This document shows positions 44,928 to 53,769 of a DNA stretch of 64,000 nucleotides, one piece after another. Origin of the DNA: Pomphorhynchus laevis (lineage: Eukaryota; Acanthocephala; Palaeacanthocephala; Echinorhynchida; Pomphorhynchidae). The position numbers and the translations under genes are program-made. The DNA is taken from NCBI GenBank assembly GCA_012934845.2, contig WNNJ02002275.1, forward strand, positions 1 through 64,000, written 5' to 3'. How positions within the stretch are numbered: position 1 is the first letter of the stretch; every line of letters starts with the position of its first letter. Under the pieces are notes generated by a model. The model was not told the DNA's origin, ran no database searches, and saw nothing but the letters and a program-made list of their open reading frames with translations.

Positions 44928-45923
44928 TTACTCCTTTAATTCAAAATCGTCCCAAGTGTATTTGATAACTTTTGGTGAATTATCCTCAAACATATCTTTA
45001 GTCAAAACTAACGGAGGCTTCATCCTTCTAAGCTTACGTCCGAATCGTCCAGTCTTTTTCTGCTCCCATCCGCTTCTTGGCCTATAACCACTACGCCTTA
45101 ATGCGTTAGCACTTCCTAGCTGTTCTTTGTGATGATCAATGTTACCAACTCTACCTACAACAGCTGTACACATGTGATCAACGCTAATTTCTTTCTGCTT
45201 TGTAGACTTAATTGGTATTAATCTAATAATACATTGATTGTCAGCATGTTTCTGAATAATTCCATAACTTCCAGCATTAACACAGTATCGAGCTCCATAA
45301 TTTGGTACCGGCTCAATACAACATATCATCGTTCCTACTGGAAGAGCCGCAATTGGCCAAGCATCTCCTTCAATAGGTTTAATGGTAGCTTTAGGTATTG
45401 CGCCATACGTACGAATTAAATCTCCTGGTTTCATATTTTCAGTCGCTATAATTAATCGGAGATTATGTCCATGTCCTACCAAAGCTAAATGTGCCGAATG
45501 GCATTGACTATCTACAATTCTGCATACCTTTTCAACCAAAGGATGATCAATATCTTCTGGACCATACCTTTTTAAATCAACCCAATACCAATATTTCTTT
45601 AAACCACCACCTATTCGAGGAAACACTCTATGTCCAGTTTCCGGATCTACACCACCGGTACGTCGAGTATCCAATTTTTCAATTGTATATTCTTGAGGAT
45701 AATCACGTACGATTAGTCGGTGATCGTAATAAAATCCACCATCCTTTGCCGGTTTATAGCGTTCTCTTAAATCTTTAACTGTGGTAGCCTGAGGAAACAG
45801 TGTTATTCCATTTTTCCAAGGAGTCACAGAGCTTGTATCTTGTAAGTTGCACTTTATTTGAATTAGTGGACGAAATGCTGAAACAAATATTAACTTCTTT
45901 AGGGTAAGTTTACAATTGGCCAT
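44928..45923 (-). CDS. mRpL2: mitochondrial ribosomal protein L2 (uL2m)
   Basis: A single-exon gene of 331 residues. uL2m is a core protein of the mitochondrial large subunit, next to the peptidyl-transferase centre. The N-terminal 45 residues (basic and hydrophobic, MANCKLTLKKLIFVSAFRPL) fit a mitochondrial targeting sequence. The L2 OB-fold region starts near residue 95, with GHRVFPRIGGGLKKYWYW. The C-terminal SH3-like part has VGRVGNIDHHKEQLG (256-270) and SGYRPRSGW (278-286), matching the animal MRPL2 pattern GRVSNVDHNKR then GKRPNSG. As in other animal uL2m, the bacterial HPHGGG box is not conserved. ATG at 45923 is preceded by AT-rich DNA and the stop is at 44930-44928. It is the only intact host gene in the right half, flanked on both sides by retroelements. 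Confidence 0.93.
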   Translation of the reverse strand: MANCKLTLKKLIFVSAFRPLIQIKCNLQDTSSVTPWKNGITLFPQATTVKDLRERYKPAKDGGFYYDHRLIVRDYPQEYTIEKLDTRRTGGVDPETGHRVFPRIGGGLKKYWYWVDLKRYGPEDIDHPLVEKVCRIVDSQCHSAHLALVGHGHNLRLIIATENMKPGDLIRTYGAIPKATIKPIEGDAWPIAALPVGTMICCIEPVPNYGARYCVNAGSYGIIQKHADNQCIIRLIPIKSTKQKEISVDHMCTAVVGRVGNIDHHKEQLGSANALRRSGYRPRSGWEQKKTGRFGRKLRRMKPPLVLTKDMFEDNSPKVIKYTWDDFELKE

Positions 45924-46300
45924 AGCTTTTTATCAATTTTCAATATTGTCTAAAAGTTATTCAAAGTATATAATAACACTTGATTGTTTGTTAATCAGTG
46001 AGAAGAATACACGTTATAAATGCTTGATTAGGGAGCGATCTTTAGCGTTGAACGGATGTACTGAACTCCAATATTTTCGAGTCCCATTTGAATTAGAAAT
46101 TATTATAGTTTGAATATCACGATTGAGCTTATAACGCTTGACTAAAAGGAATTATAGAAAAAATGCATATTGATTGGACAAATTGTTTAAAAAAGACTGG
46201 GTATTTAGTAGTCAGCGTTGATAAACTTTCGTCAATTACATCAGTTAATAACGCGACGAAGAAATAATTCGATGACTATGATTTTTGTTTATAGTTCTTA
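45924..46300. promoter_or_regulatory. Upstream region of mRpL2
   Basis: About 380 bp between the mRpL2 ATG and the start of a Penelope-like copy. It presumably contains the mRpL2 promoter. No clear core motif is seen. The 65-residue plus-strand frame here looks like chance. Confidence 0.35.
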
Positions 46301-47189
46301 CTATAAGACGAAAGGAATAAATTTTCAAAATATAAATACATACGATTTTAGTACGCTTTATACAAATCTAGATTTAGTAGATATTAAAGAAGCGTTAGTA
46401 AAATTAATTAATCTTATATTCGGAAAAGGATATACATATATATGTTATAATAATTATAACGCCTATCTAACAAAAATTAAACCATCAAATAAATATAAAT
46501 ATATGGATAAAATTGAATTAATAGAATCCTTAAATATTTTGATAAATCAAAATTATTTAAAAGTAGGGACATCTATATTTAGACAAATAAAAGGTGTTCC
46601 AATGGGTGGTAATAGTAGCCCAATTATAGCTGACTTGTTTTTAAGCTTTATAGAATATGAATTTGTTCATAACTGTGTAAAAACTAAATCTAAACAATAT
46701 AAATATATGAAATATATGTTTCGATACATTGATGATATATGTGTATTTAATTCTAATAATTTTTATTCAATTAGTGAGCACATTTATCCAGAAAGCCTTA
46801 TTCTTAACAAAACCAATATTAATGATAAAGAAGGTGTATATCTAGATATGAACATTAAATTAACATTAACTAAAACTACTATTAATTTATATCGTAAAGA
46901 TGACATATTTAAATTTACAAGAAACATATTTTTGCATGAGCATTCATGCATACCATATAATATAAAATATAATACATTAAATAATGAAATTTTAAGAATT
47001 GCAACAATATGTAATGATATTGGCTTTCTTCAAAATCATTTAAATAATTTAATAGATACATATTTTAAACTAGGTTACTATAAAAATAACATCAAGCAGA
47101 AAATAGTAAAATATATAAATCAACACAATAATATAAAGAATAAATTTAAACTCTTAAGTGGCAAATTTTTATGGATGGATAATAAATAA
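46218..47189 (+). CDS. Penelope-like reverse transcriptase (C-terminal two thirds, open)
   Basis: 323 codons, of which the first 30 or so come from flanking DNA. Visible motifs are NINTYDFSTLYTNL (38-51, motif A with DFS), FRQIKGVPMGGNSSPIIADL (121-140, motif B) and FRYIDDICVFN (168-178, motif C), then thumb residues YLDMNIKLTL and a conserved HEHSCIPYNIKYNTLN. The PMGGNSSP and YIDD boxes are Penelope-like rather than LINE-like. Codon use is extremely AT-rich. Because the N-terminus is missing, it is unlikely to act alone. Confidence 0.85.
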   Translation: MINFRQLHQLITRRRNNSMTMIFVYSSYYKTKGINFQNINTYDFSTLYTNLDLVDIKEALVKLINLIFGKGYTYICYNNYNAYLTKIKPSNKYKYMDKIELIESLNILINQNYLKVGTSIFRQIKGVPMGGNSSPIIADLFLSFIEYEFVHNCVKTKSKQYKYMKYMFRYIDDICVFNSNNFYSISEHIYPESLILNKTNINDKEGVYLDMNIKLTLTKTTINLYRKDDIFKFTRNIFLHEHSCIPYNIKYNTLNNEILRIATICNDIGFLQNHLNNLIDTYFKLGYYKNNIKQKIVKYINQHNNIKNKFKLLSGKFLWMDNK

Positions 47190-47440
47190 TATACTTTGCA
47201 TTAGAATAAGATACTAGATAGTTATTTCAGAGGAAATACATCATTAGCATGTATTTGGCCCCGCTGCTATGTTGGGTAGAGGAGTTAGGGGCCGAAACCT
47301 GATAGCATAGCAGTTCCTCCTGATGACCTCTAATTCTTATTCTGATACAACGTGTTATTTATTAGTCAATTCATAAAAATGACGTTTATTTTAAATTTTA
47401 TTTTTTATTTTTTATTTTTTAACTTGATTTAAATTATAGA
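46301..47440 (+). mobile_element. AT-rich Penelope-like element, copy e (best preserved)
   Basis: 5' truncated near TKGINFQNINTYDF. The rest of the RT is open to the stop at 47189, followed by the structured tail (47203-47343) and about 90 bp of T-rich sequence shared with copy a. No GIY-YIG or other endonuclease domain follows the RT. If one exists in this family it must be N-terminal and was lost from all copies here. Confidence 0.85.
47203..47343 (+). ncRNA. Structured 3' RNA domain of the AT-rich Penelope-like family
   Basis: The outer helix is 47203-47211 with 47335-47343 (9 bp). A hairpin pairs 47234-47241 (AAATACAT) with 47249-47256 (ATGTATTT), loop cattagc. Directly next to it, GGCCCC (47257-47262) pairs with GGGGCC (47288-47293). 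CTGCTATG (47264-47271) pairs with CATAGCAG (47306-47313), and the two helices interleave as a pseudoknot. Copies a, c and d keep most of this, with compensating changes. I checked it against hammerhead and HDV-type patterns and found no match. The role is unknown: RT recognition, processing or a ribozyme are possible. Confidence 0.6.
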
Positions 47441-47539
47441 AAATCTAAAAACAATTATTAATTTTATTATTTAATTATTAAAATTTTGATTTAGCATTAT
47501 TGTTTTGTTTATTTTATAATTATATAACAATACGTAGAC

Positions 47540-47950
47540 TCAGTTAGCTGATTTAATTTGTCGTAATATCCGTTCGTATATTTCCAATTCGTCACGGAGC
47601 TGTGGGTGTATTACAGGGGACGCGTATAGCATGTGCGATTTTATAAGTGCAGAGTAGGCAATGCGAAAACTAACTAAATCGAGTTGGCCAAACGAGCGTC
47701 TTAACATACCTAGCATACGTCGACATTTGGATGCGACATATTGGACGTTGACTCGTGTCTTCATATCTTCACTTACGATCACGCCCAGATCACTGAAACA
47801 TGAAACCTTTTCGATGTTTACATCTTCTATCGCATATGTCCCTACGATTTTTATGGGACCTATGTGCATATGACTACACTTGTTAGGATTCAAAACCAGT
47901 CCCTTTGCACGACACCATTTGCTGATTGAGTCTACGTCGCGTTGCAACAA
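47540..47950 (-). mobile_element. CR1/Jockey-like LINE RT C-terminal fragment
   Basis: 136 open codons: LQRDVDSISKWCRAKGLVLN, then CSHMHIGPIKIVGTYAIED, DLGVIVSEDMKTRVNVQ and ALIKSHMLYASPVIHPQLRD. This is the thumb and connection region after the YADD box, which itself is absent because the copy starts (5' truncated) at 47950. It is related to the LINEs at 50246 and 58350 but not identical. Confidence 0.8.
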
Positions 47951-50235
47951 AATAATATATTAATATATAATAATGTAATAATCGTTATGTATATCATAAT
48001 TATATGTATATCATATATTAATATATAATAATGTAATAATAATTATGTATATCGAGTCAGAGAACATATGAACAATAGAAAGTACACTCTACATTTTCAT
48101 TTTATTTACTTTTTCTGATTGTGACGCAACTTGTAATGAGCCTTGCTGCTCACTTTGTTGTCTATTGATAATAATAATATCATATATATAATTATGAAAT
48201 ATAATAATAATCTTTGAAAAAAATAATATCTCTAAAAACAATACCCGGAACAAATATGAAAAATGAATAAGGATTACGTAAACTTAATTGCCTAAAAATC
48301 CAAGGAGTTGTGCAAGCCTACATACATATGAGTTACTCATGGTTAATCTCGGATTATTAATAATCAATAAACTTCAAATCCTTCTCAATTTCAAAATATA
48401 AACCCCTATTTTTATTCTAGGGATTTTTAATATCGACTGTAGACTGGATTACAAACATATTAGCTATAGGGTACTGATTCTACCTTAGTCACCTAATAAA
48501 ATGACCAAACATTGTATTTATCAACAAGCTAGTGAATTCATTAGACCATGTTTTTCTTAAAACTTGCTGCTCTACCGCTTCGAGAATATTATAAAAATAT
48601 GCTGAGTCTATTTAAAATTTGAATTACATCAGACTCTGATCATGTTGTATTACGAATTAATATTAACGTTGATTGCTCGGTAAGTAGACTTTTAGTGAAA
48701 CTGATAAATCAATTCAGAGTTGATTTATATAGCTTAAAGTAGTGTTATATGGTTTACACGATCAAACGCGTTGACTGTTGGAGTAGAACACCTAGCAGCA
48801 TTTCATAATCACGCTTTGTTGCTTTTTAATATATTTTCATTTGTGCTTCTTTGAAGAAAAACTGCAACAAGACAAATGATAAAATGAAATAGAATATTTT
48901 ATCTGTTTTACAAAACGAGAACTAAATTTTGATGATTATAACCATATTCGTCATGATAAAAACAAGGATTAAAAGGCGTGTCAGAGCAAACTTCCAATAG
49001 ATATATCTAATAAATGTCATCTTTATCCGTGAGAATATATTAATTATATTTCATGAAGAATAGTTTTTAAAGTTTTGCAATTAAAAAGCGTAATGACCAG
49101 TTTGTCTAAGGACTCTGATTTCTGAATTACAAATACTTAACAATATTATCAAATAGTTTGTCTAATGATTATTGCATAAAGTTCAGGCATTTTCAAAAAG
49201 TTTGCTAATTTCAGTTGTTTCTTAACGAACTATCGCTTATGAAAAAGTATGCATTGAACCTGATAATTTACCCTCCACATTAATAATACGTTTCTTGGAT
49301 AACCTCATTTACTTTCCACTTTAGAATATATTTTGGCATATGCCATACTTGTATGATATTCAATTACACTTGTATGATATACAAGTATACTTGCATGATA
49401 TCCAAGTAGACGATTAATGAATAATTGAGCTTCTTGGCCTGACTCAGCACATTTTTTTATTTATTCTGCTCTCTTTTAGTACTAGTCTTATTTAGCTACT
49501 TTTAATGTAGAGATTTTTCGCAAAACTATTACTATTTGTAGTATCCCTGACGTTTAGAAATCTACGATCATTGTTCCAATTTCAAACTCATTCCAACCTT
49601 TTACAGTAGTTATAGACGTATTTTAATGATTTCTCAGAAACTATTTGGTAAAATATCGCCTTTTCCGTTGTAAATTTTTTTCGCACTACGGAGGGTATTA
49701 GTAAGATACGTACGTGATTATTAGGCTTTTGACAGAGGATAACCATATTTCGAGATATTTAATGTTTTAGAAAAGAATCAAAACTTAAAAATAAAAATGT
49801 GTAGTGCATATTACAACCTGAAACGAAATACCTCATCAATAAAAATTGCATTAATTGATTCACCTATACTAAGGTTTTTAGTCCACATTTCTATCACGTT
49901 TTGTATAAGTCGATGGATAGGATCGACAGTAGCAGAAACTGTGTTCGGAAGGCGCAATCAAAACGTGTGAATTCAAATGAATCAAAATTATACGATTATT
50001 ATTTTTTAATTCTGATATGTATTTTCTGGTTTGCAAGTAAATCTATTGTCAATCAAATTTACAAAAATTAAAATCAATATCTTGCAAATCGTGGCCAATA
50101 TCGTTATCGGTAATTGCTAAAGAAAACATTTCAAGTTGTTGCTCTGCAAAATTGTAGTGAATAGAGAAATCGGGTAGTGTTTAGTTAAATACCGCTATTT
50201 CCGGTTATCATATTTTGCATAACGGAAGGTATTAT
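47951..50235. other. Gene-free AT-rich region
   Basis: 2.3 kb without a gene. 47954-48050 has a tandem duplication of a TATTAATATATAATAATGTA-type unit. 49340-49400 has three cttgcatgatat-like microrepeats. 49620-49850 is a copy of the unit that the LINE at 50246-52777 interrupts. Confidence 0.6.
49620..49850. repeat. Uninterrupted copy of the LINE-occupied repeat
   Basis: Its left part (tatcgccttttccgttgtaa ... acggagggtatta) resembles 50130-50235. Its right part (acgtgattattaggcttttg ... catatttcgagatattt ... cctcatcaat) resembles 52785-52936. It thus shows the pre-insertion arrangement of the second copy. Confidence 0.65.
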
Positions 50236-50245
50236 TATTATTAAT

Positions 50246-52777
50246 GTTTTAACAGCACATAAACGCATGGCTTAATTGGCTGGTTCACTGCAGAAAAAAA
50301 GAAAATATAATAAAAGTATCACAAATACGGAAAAGCAGCTTTCCCCATGACATCCTCCATCCGTAATTTCTTTTTGAATTCGTTGATATTGCTACTGCAC
50401 ACTGTTGACTCTCCAAGCCTATTCCACAGAGATACAACTCGCCGATCAAATTGGACAGCTCGTGATTTTCTTATCCTTTCACGTCGCAGGGTTAAACCAT
50501 GGCCTCGGAGGATATTGGATGAGCGCAAATAAAGACAATCTCGAAGTGGATGATCCAAATCATTAAGAATTTGCCAGACCATACTCATATCGATGTACCG
50601 GCGGGTCCACGTGACAGTCTCAAGTCTAAGTGCTTTTAGTCGATCAGGGTACGACAAAAATTTCAGTTTCGGTGCTAGCTTGGTAGCTCTATGAAGTACC
50701 CTCTCTGAACTAATATGTTCTTTTGAATTTTGGGGATACACACACGGCGCAGCATATAGAAGACGGCTCAACACATGAGCAAAGATTAGCGGACGTAGGG
50801 CAAATTGATTGAGTGCAATGAAAGTGCGTCGAAGTTGACCGATTATCCCCAACGCATTTGAACAAGCATGTTCAGTATGTGTGACGGTACTCAAATCACT
50901 GTTTATCCACACTCCCAAGTCCTTATATTTGTTCACTCGTTCTATATCACTGCTTTGAAAGCTATAATTAACTAAAGATTGAGCATTTCCGCCACAAACA
51001 CGTAAATGTTTGCATTTTGATATATTTACAATCAACCTATTGAGCAGAGCCCAATTTTCGACTTCACATCGATATCCCGTTGCAGTTTGACTATATCATT
51101 GGGTGAACGAATTGCCCGCCAGATTTTCAAATCGTCTGCATATAAAAGCATCCGAGAATCAATAAATTCCGGGATATCGTTGATGTAGACACTAAATAAC
51201 AATGGACCCAATACTGAACCTTGAGGCACCCCTATATTACATGGCCGCGAAGAAGAGTAAAAATTATCTACATGCACACAATAACTACGATTGCTTAAAA
51301 ACGATTCAATCCATCTAACAAGCAAAAATGGAATGCCACTTTTCTCTAGTTTATTTAGGAGGAGTCTATGGTCTACTCTGTCAAATGCCTTAGAGAAATC
51401 GAAGAATATGATGTCAGTAGCAATTGATACGGCTTTATTAGCTGACCAATCAAGATGGGCAGCGAGTAGATTAGTAACTGTCGAATAACCCTTACGGAAA
51501 CCATGTTGCTCAGAAGCTATTACATTATTCTCACTATAAAACTTGACCATATAACCATGTATAATTCGCTCTAACATTCTACAACATAAGCAAGTAATAC
51601 TTACTGGTCTATAATTGTCTACTGAAGATCTATCACCCTTTTTGAAGATGGGGTGAATGATCGATTGTTTCCACTCTTTTGGCAGATTCGTATCAATAAT
51701 AGATTGTCGAAATATGTTACAAAGTGGTGTATATATTGAGTCTGCTATTCGACGAAGATATATCGAAGGTAACAAATCAGCACCTTTGGAGTTTGTCTCT
51801 TTAAGACGATGCAGTTCAGCTAAAAATTTCTCAGGAGTTATCAAATTAGCTATGTCTAAACTAGGATATGAAACACTAGCACCTCTTATCGTCTCGCTGT
51901 TTTGGATAGGTTCAGAATACTCGTTTGTAGTCTCTTTGTACAAGTAAAAATGCCTTGAGAACATCTCAGCAAGGTCGTCTTCAATAACGCTATCAAAATA
52001 TTGACCAATTGTTTTATTAGCGTTCCTACTACTATTCACATATAGAAAGAGAGCTTTGGGATCATGTCTACAACTATGAGCTAGACCATTTTCAAATAAA
52101 TAGCGCTTATGTCGCTTTAAAGAATTAAAGAAATTTCTTGCCTGCTTATAAACACCATATTCACAAAACCCACCCTTAAAGCATTTGAAACTGAAGTCAC
52201 GAGCCTTCATCGCAGTAGCCAGCTCAGTATCAAACCAACGAGCGCTTTTCCGACTAGTCTTAGACTTCAAAGGTGAGAATTTTACCATTAGAGAATAAGG
52301 CGTCACGCGAAAATGATCCCAGACCTCGTCAACTCCGACAACAGCCGGATCAGGCCAACTTACTCTATGCAGCTTTGATGTAATAACATCATAGTTCGCC
52401 CGAAAAACATTAATCTGACGTTTGTACCGAGCATGATGAAACACCCTCATTTGTATATTTAGCAAAACTTTAACTACACAGTGATCAGACAAACCAACAG
52501 GAGAATCATATTGGATACTACTGATTAATTGACTGTTTGTCGATAGGCAAAGATCAAGAAGGGAAGAACTACAACTTGAAAAGCGAGTATGTACATCAAC
52601 AAATTGAGCAAGGCCACAATAAGCAAAACACTCCATAAGGTCACAAGATTCACTATCACAAGTAGGAAGAATCGCATTCGAAGTCCATTCAACATCTGGC
52701 ATATTCAGATCCCCAATTATCACAGTATCACAATCTCCTCGCGTATACAACTCTATCTCTTCAATGAGTTTCTTAGA
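50246..52777 (-). mobile_element. CR1/Jockey-like LINE, 5' truncated, with target-site duplication
   Basis: The LINE lies between two copies of TATTATTAAT (50236-50245 and 52778-52787), the expected target-site duplication. It starts within the AP endonuclease, contains the whole RT and ends in a short 3' UTR with an AACATTAATAATAATA-type tail. ORF2 is split once near 51040. It is probably young, given the long open frames. Confidence 0.85.
50319..51035 (-). CDS. LINE ORF2 C-terminal part (shifted frame)
   Basis: 238 codons continuing the RT thumb and connection: ISKCKHLRVCGGN, YKDLGVWINSDLSTVTHTEH, RLLYAAPCVYPQNSKEH, PDRLKALRLETVTWTRRYID, and a final AVQFDRRVVSLWNRL block typical of CR1/Jockey C-termini. 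It overlaps the previous frame by 4 bp, so a single small indel separates the two. Confidence 0.85.
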   Translation of the reverse strand: MIVNISKCKHLRVCGGNAQSLVNYSFQSSDIERVNKYKDLGVWINSDLSTVTHTEHACSNALGIIGQLRRTFIALNQFALRPLIFAHVLSRLLYAAPCVYPQNSKEHISSERVLHRATKLAPKLKFLSYPDRLKALRLETVTWTRRYIDMSMVWQILNDLDHPLRDCLYLRSSNILRGHGLTLRRERIRKSRAVQFDRRVVSLWNRLGESTVCSSNINEFKKKLRMEDVMGKAAFPYL

Positions 52778-52828
52778 TATTATTAATATACATACGTGCT
52801 TATTCGACTTTTGACCGAGGATAATCAT
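51032..52828 (-). CDS. LINE ORF2, endonuclease (partial) and RT
   Basis: 598 open codons, of which the first 17 derive from flanking DNA. AP endonuclease motifs are VIIGDLNMPDVEW (GDLN at 39-42), SLLDLCLSTNSQ and SPVGLSDHCVVK. RT motifs are VDNYRPVSITCLCCRMLERI, QHGFRKGYSTVTNLL, IIFFDFSKAFDRVDHRLL, GVPQGSVLGPLLFSVYIND and LLYADDLKIWRAI (YADD at 563-566). The frame is lost shortly after LQRDIDV, and the C-terminal part continues in the next frame. Confidence 0.88.
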   Translation of the reverse strand: MIILGQKSNKHVCILIISKKLIEEIELYTRGDCDTVIIGDLNMPDVEWTSNAILPTCDSESCDLMECFAYCGLAQFVDVHTRFSSCSSSLLDLCLSTNSQLISSIQYDSPVGLSDHCVVKVLLNIQMRVFHHARYKRQINVFRANYDVITSKLHRVSWPDPAVVGVDEVWDHFRVTPYSLMVKFSPLKSKTSRKSARWFDTELATAMKARDFSFKCFKGGFCEYGVYKQARNFFNSLKRHKRYLFENGLAHSCRHDPKALFLYVNSSRNANKTIGQYFDSVIEDDLAEMFSRHFYLYKETTNEYSEPIQNSETIRGASVSYPSLDIANLITPEKFLAELHRLKETNSKGADLLPSIYLRRIADSIYTPLCNIFRQSIIDTNLPKEWKQSIIHPIFKKGDRSSVDNYRPVSITCLCCRMLERIIHGYMVKFYSENNVIASEQHGFRKGYSTVTNLLAAHLDWSANKAVSIATDIIFFDFSKAFDRVDHRLLLNKLEKSGIPFLLVRWIESFLSNRSYCVHVDNFYSSSRPCNIGVPQGSVLGPLLFSVYINDIPEFIDSRMLLYADDLKIWRAIRSPNDIVKLQRDIDVKSKIGLCSIG

Positions 52829-53267
52829 ATTTCGAGATATTTAATTAACTTTGAAAATAAAAATAAAAATTAAAAATATAAATGTGTAATTCATATTACG
52901 ACCTGAAACGTTAAATACCTCATCAATATAAAATTGTTCATAACAGATTAAAAGTTTATCAAGTAAAATTTATCAAAAAATTTACGATGAAAATTATTTT
53001 TTGAGATACAAACATTTTTTCTCAATTTTTTCAATTACGGACACAGCATTTTTTTCATATTATTCGAACGAGCGGAGTCGAATATACGAACTATCGAAAG
53101 TTTAACTCAAAACATACTCTCAGGCGAAAAGAATTGTAATGTTTTATTTGAGAAGATATGTTCAATTAAGGTTTTCACCAAAGTTGTGAAAAAAGTAAAT
53201 TATTTGGATTGAATGTTTTAACTTAAAAAAATGCTTTAATGTCGTCTGAAATTTTTTACAAGGAGAG
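52780..53267. other. Repeat-derived spacer
   Basis: 52785-52936 is the right half of the LINE-interrupted repeat. 53140-53214 is repeated in inverted orientation at the window's right edge. There is no gene. Confidence 0.6.
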
Positions 53268-53707
53268 GTAAGCTATTCACCATCGAATTTCGCCTCCAAA
53301 CATATTCACCCAAATAAAGGTCCATGCACCATTTGTATTTTGCCCTTTCCTCCGTAAAATGTTTTGATGGACGCCATTGTAACTCAATTCGCGGAGTATG
53401 ACATCCTAGAAATTTAGAATAATATGTACACGTTTATGACTCGTTGGTATCTTACCAGGTTTGACATGCTTTCTGATTAAGGGGATTAGAGTGTCAGCAT
53501 CGCGGAGATTAATGCATATCTCGAACCGTTAATTTCTAGGATGTTACACCTCTTATTTTCAATTTCTAGGATGTCATACACAACAAATACAGTCTTAATG
53601 GCGTCCATTAAAAATTTTTACGGAGGAAATGGCAAAATACAAATGGTGGATGGACCTTTATTTGGGCGAATATGCTTGGAGGCTAAATTCGAGCGTAAAT
53701 ATCTTAC
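53268..53707. mobile_element. Foldback element (440 bp) with long inverted arms
   Basis: The left arm at 53268-53414 (GTAAGCTATTC ... gcctccaaacatattc ... aggtccatgcaccatttgta ... tgacatcctagaaatt) is matched in reverse complement at 53561-53707. The arms are about 145 bp at high similarity around a spacer of about 145 bp. No coding capacity. This is a MITE or foldback form. No target duplication was established. Confidence 0.8.
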
Positions 53708-53769
53708 TTATATTTGAAAAACTTTTAGCCGACACAAAAAAACTTATTTTAAGTTAAAACATTTAATAA

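Noticed and set aside
45234-45778. Plus-strand frames over mRpL2
   Set aside because: Antisense shadows of a clearly conserved ribosomal protein gene.
47203-47343. Hammerhead or HDV-type ribozyme in the Penelope-like tail
   Set aside because: CTGATGA and CGAAAC pieces both occur but not in an order or distance that forms a hammerhead. The nested helices lack the P3/P4 and catalytic junction layout of HDV-type ribozymes.
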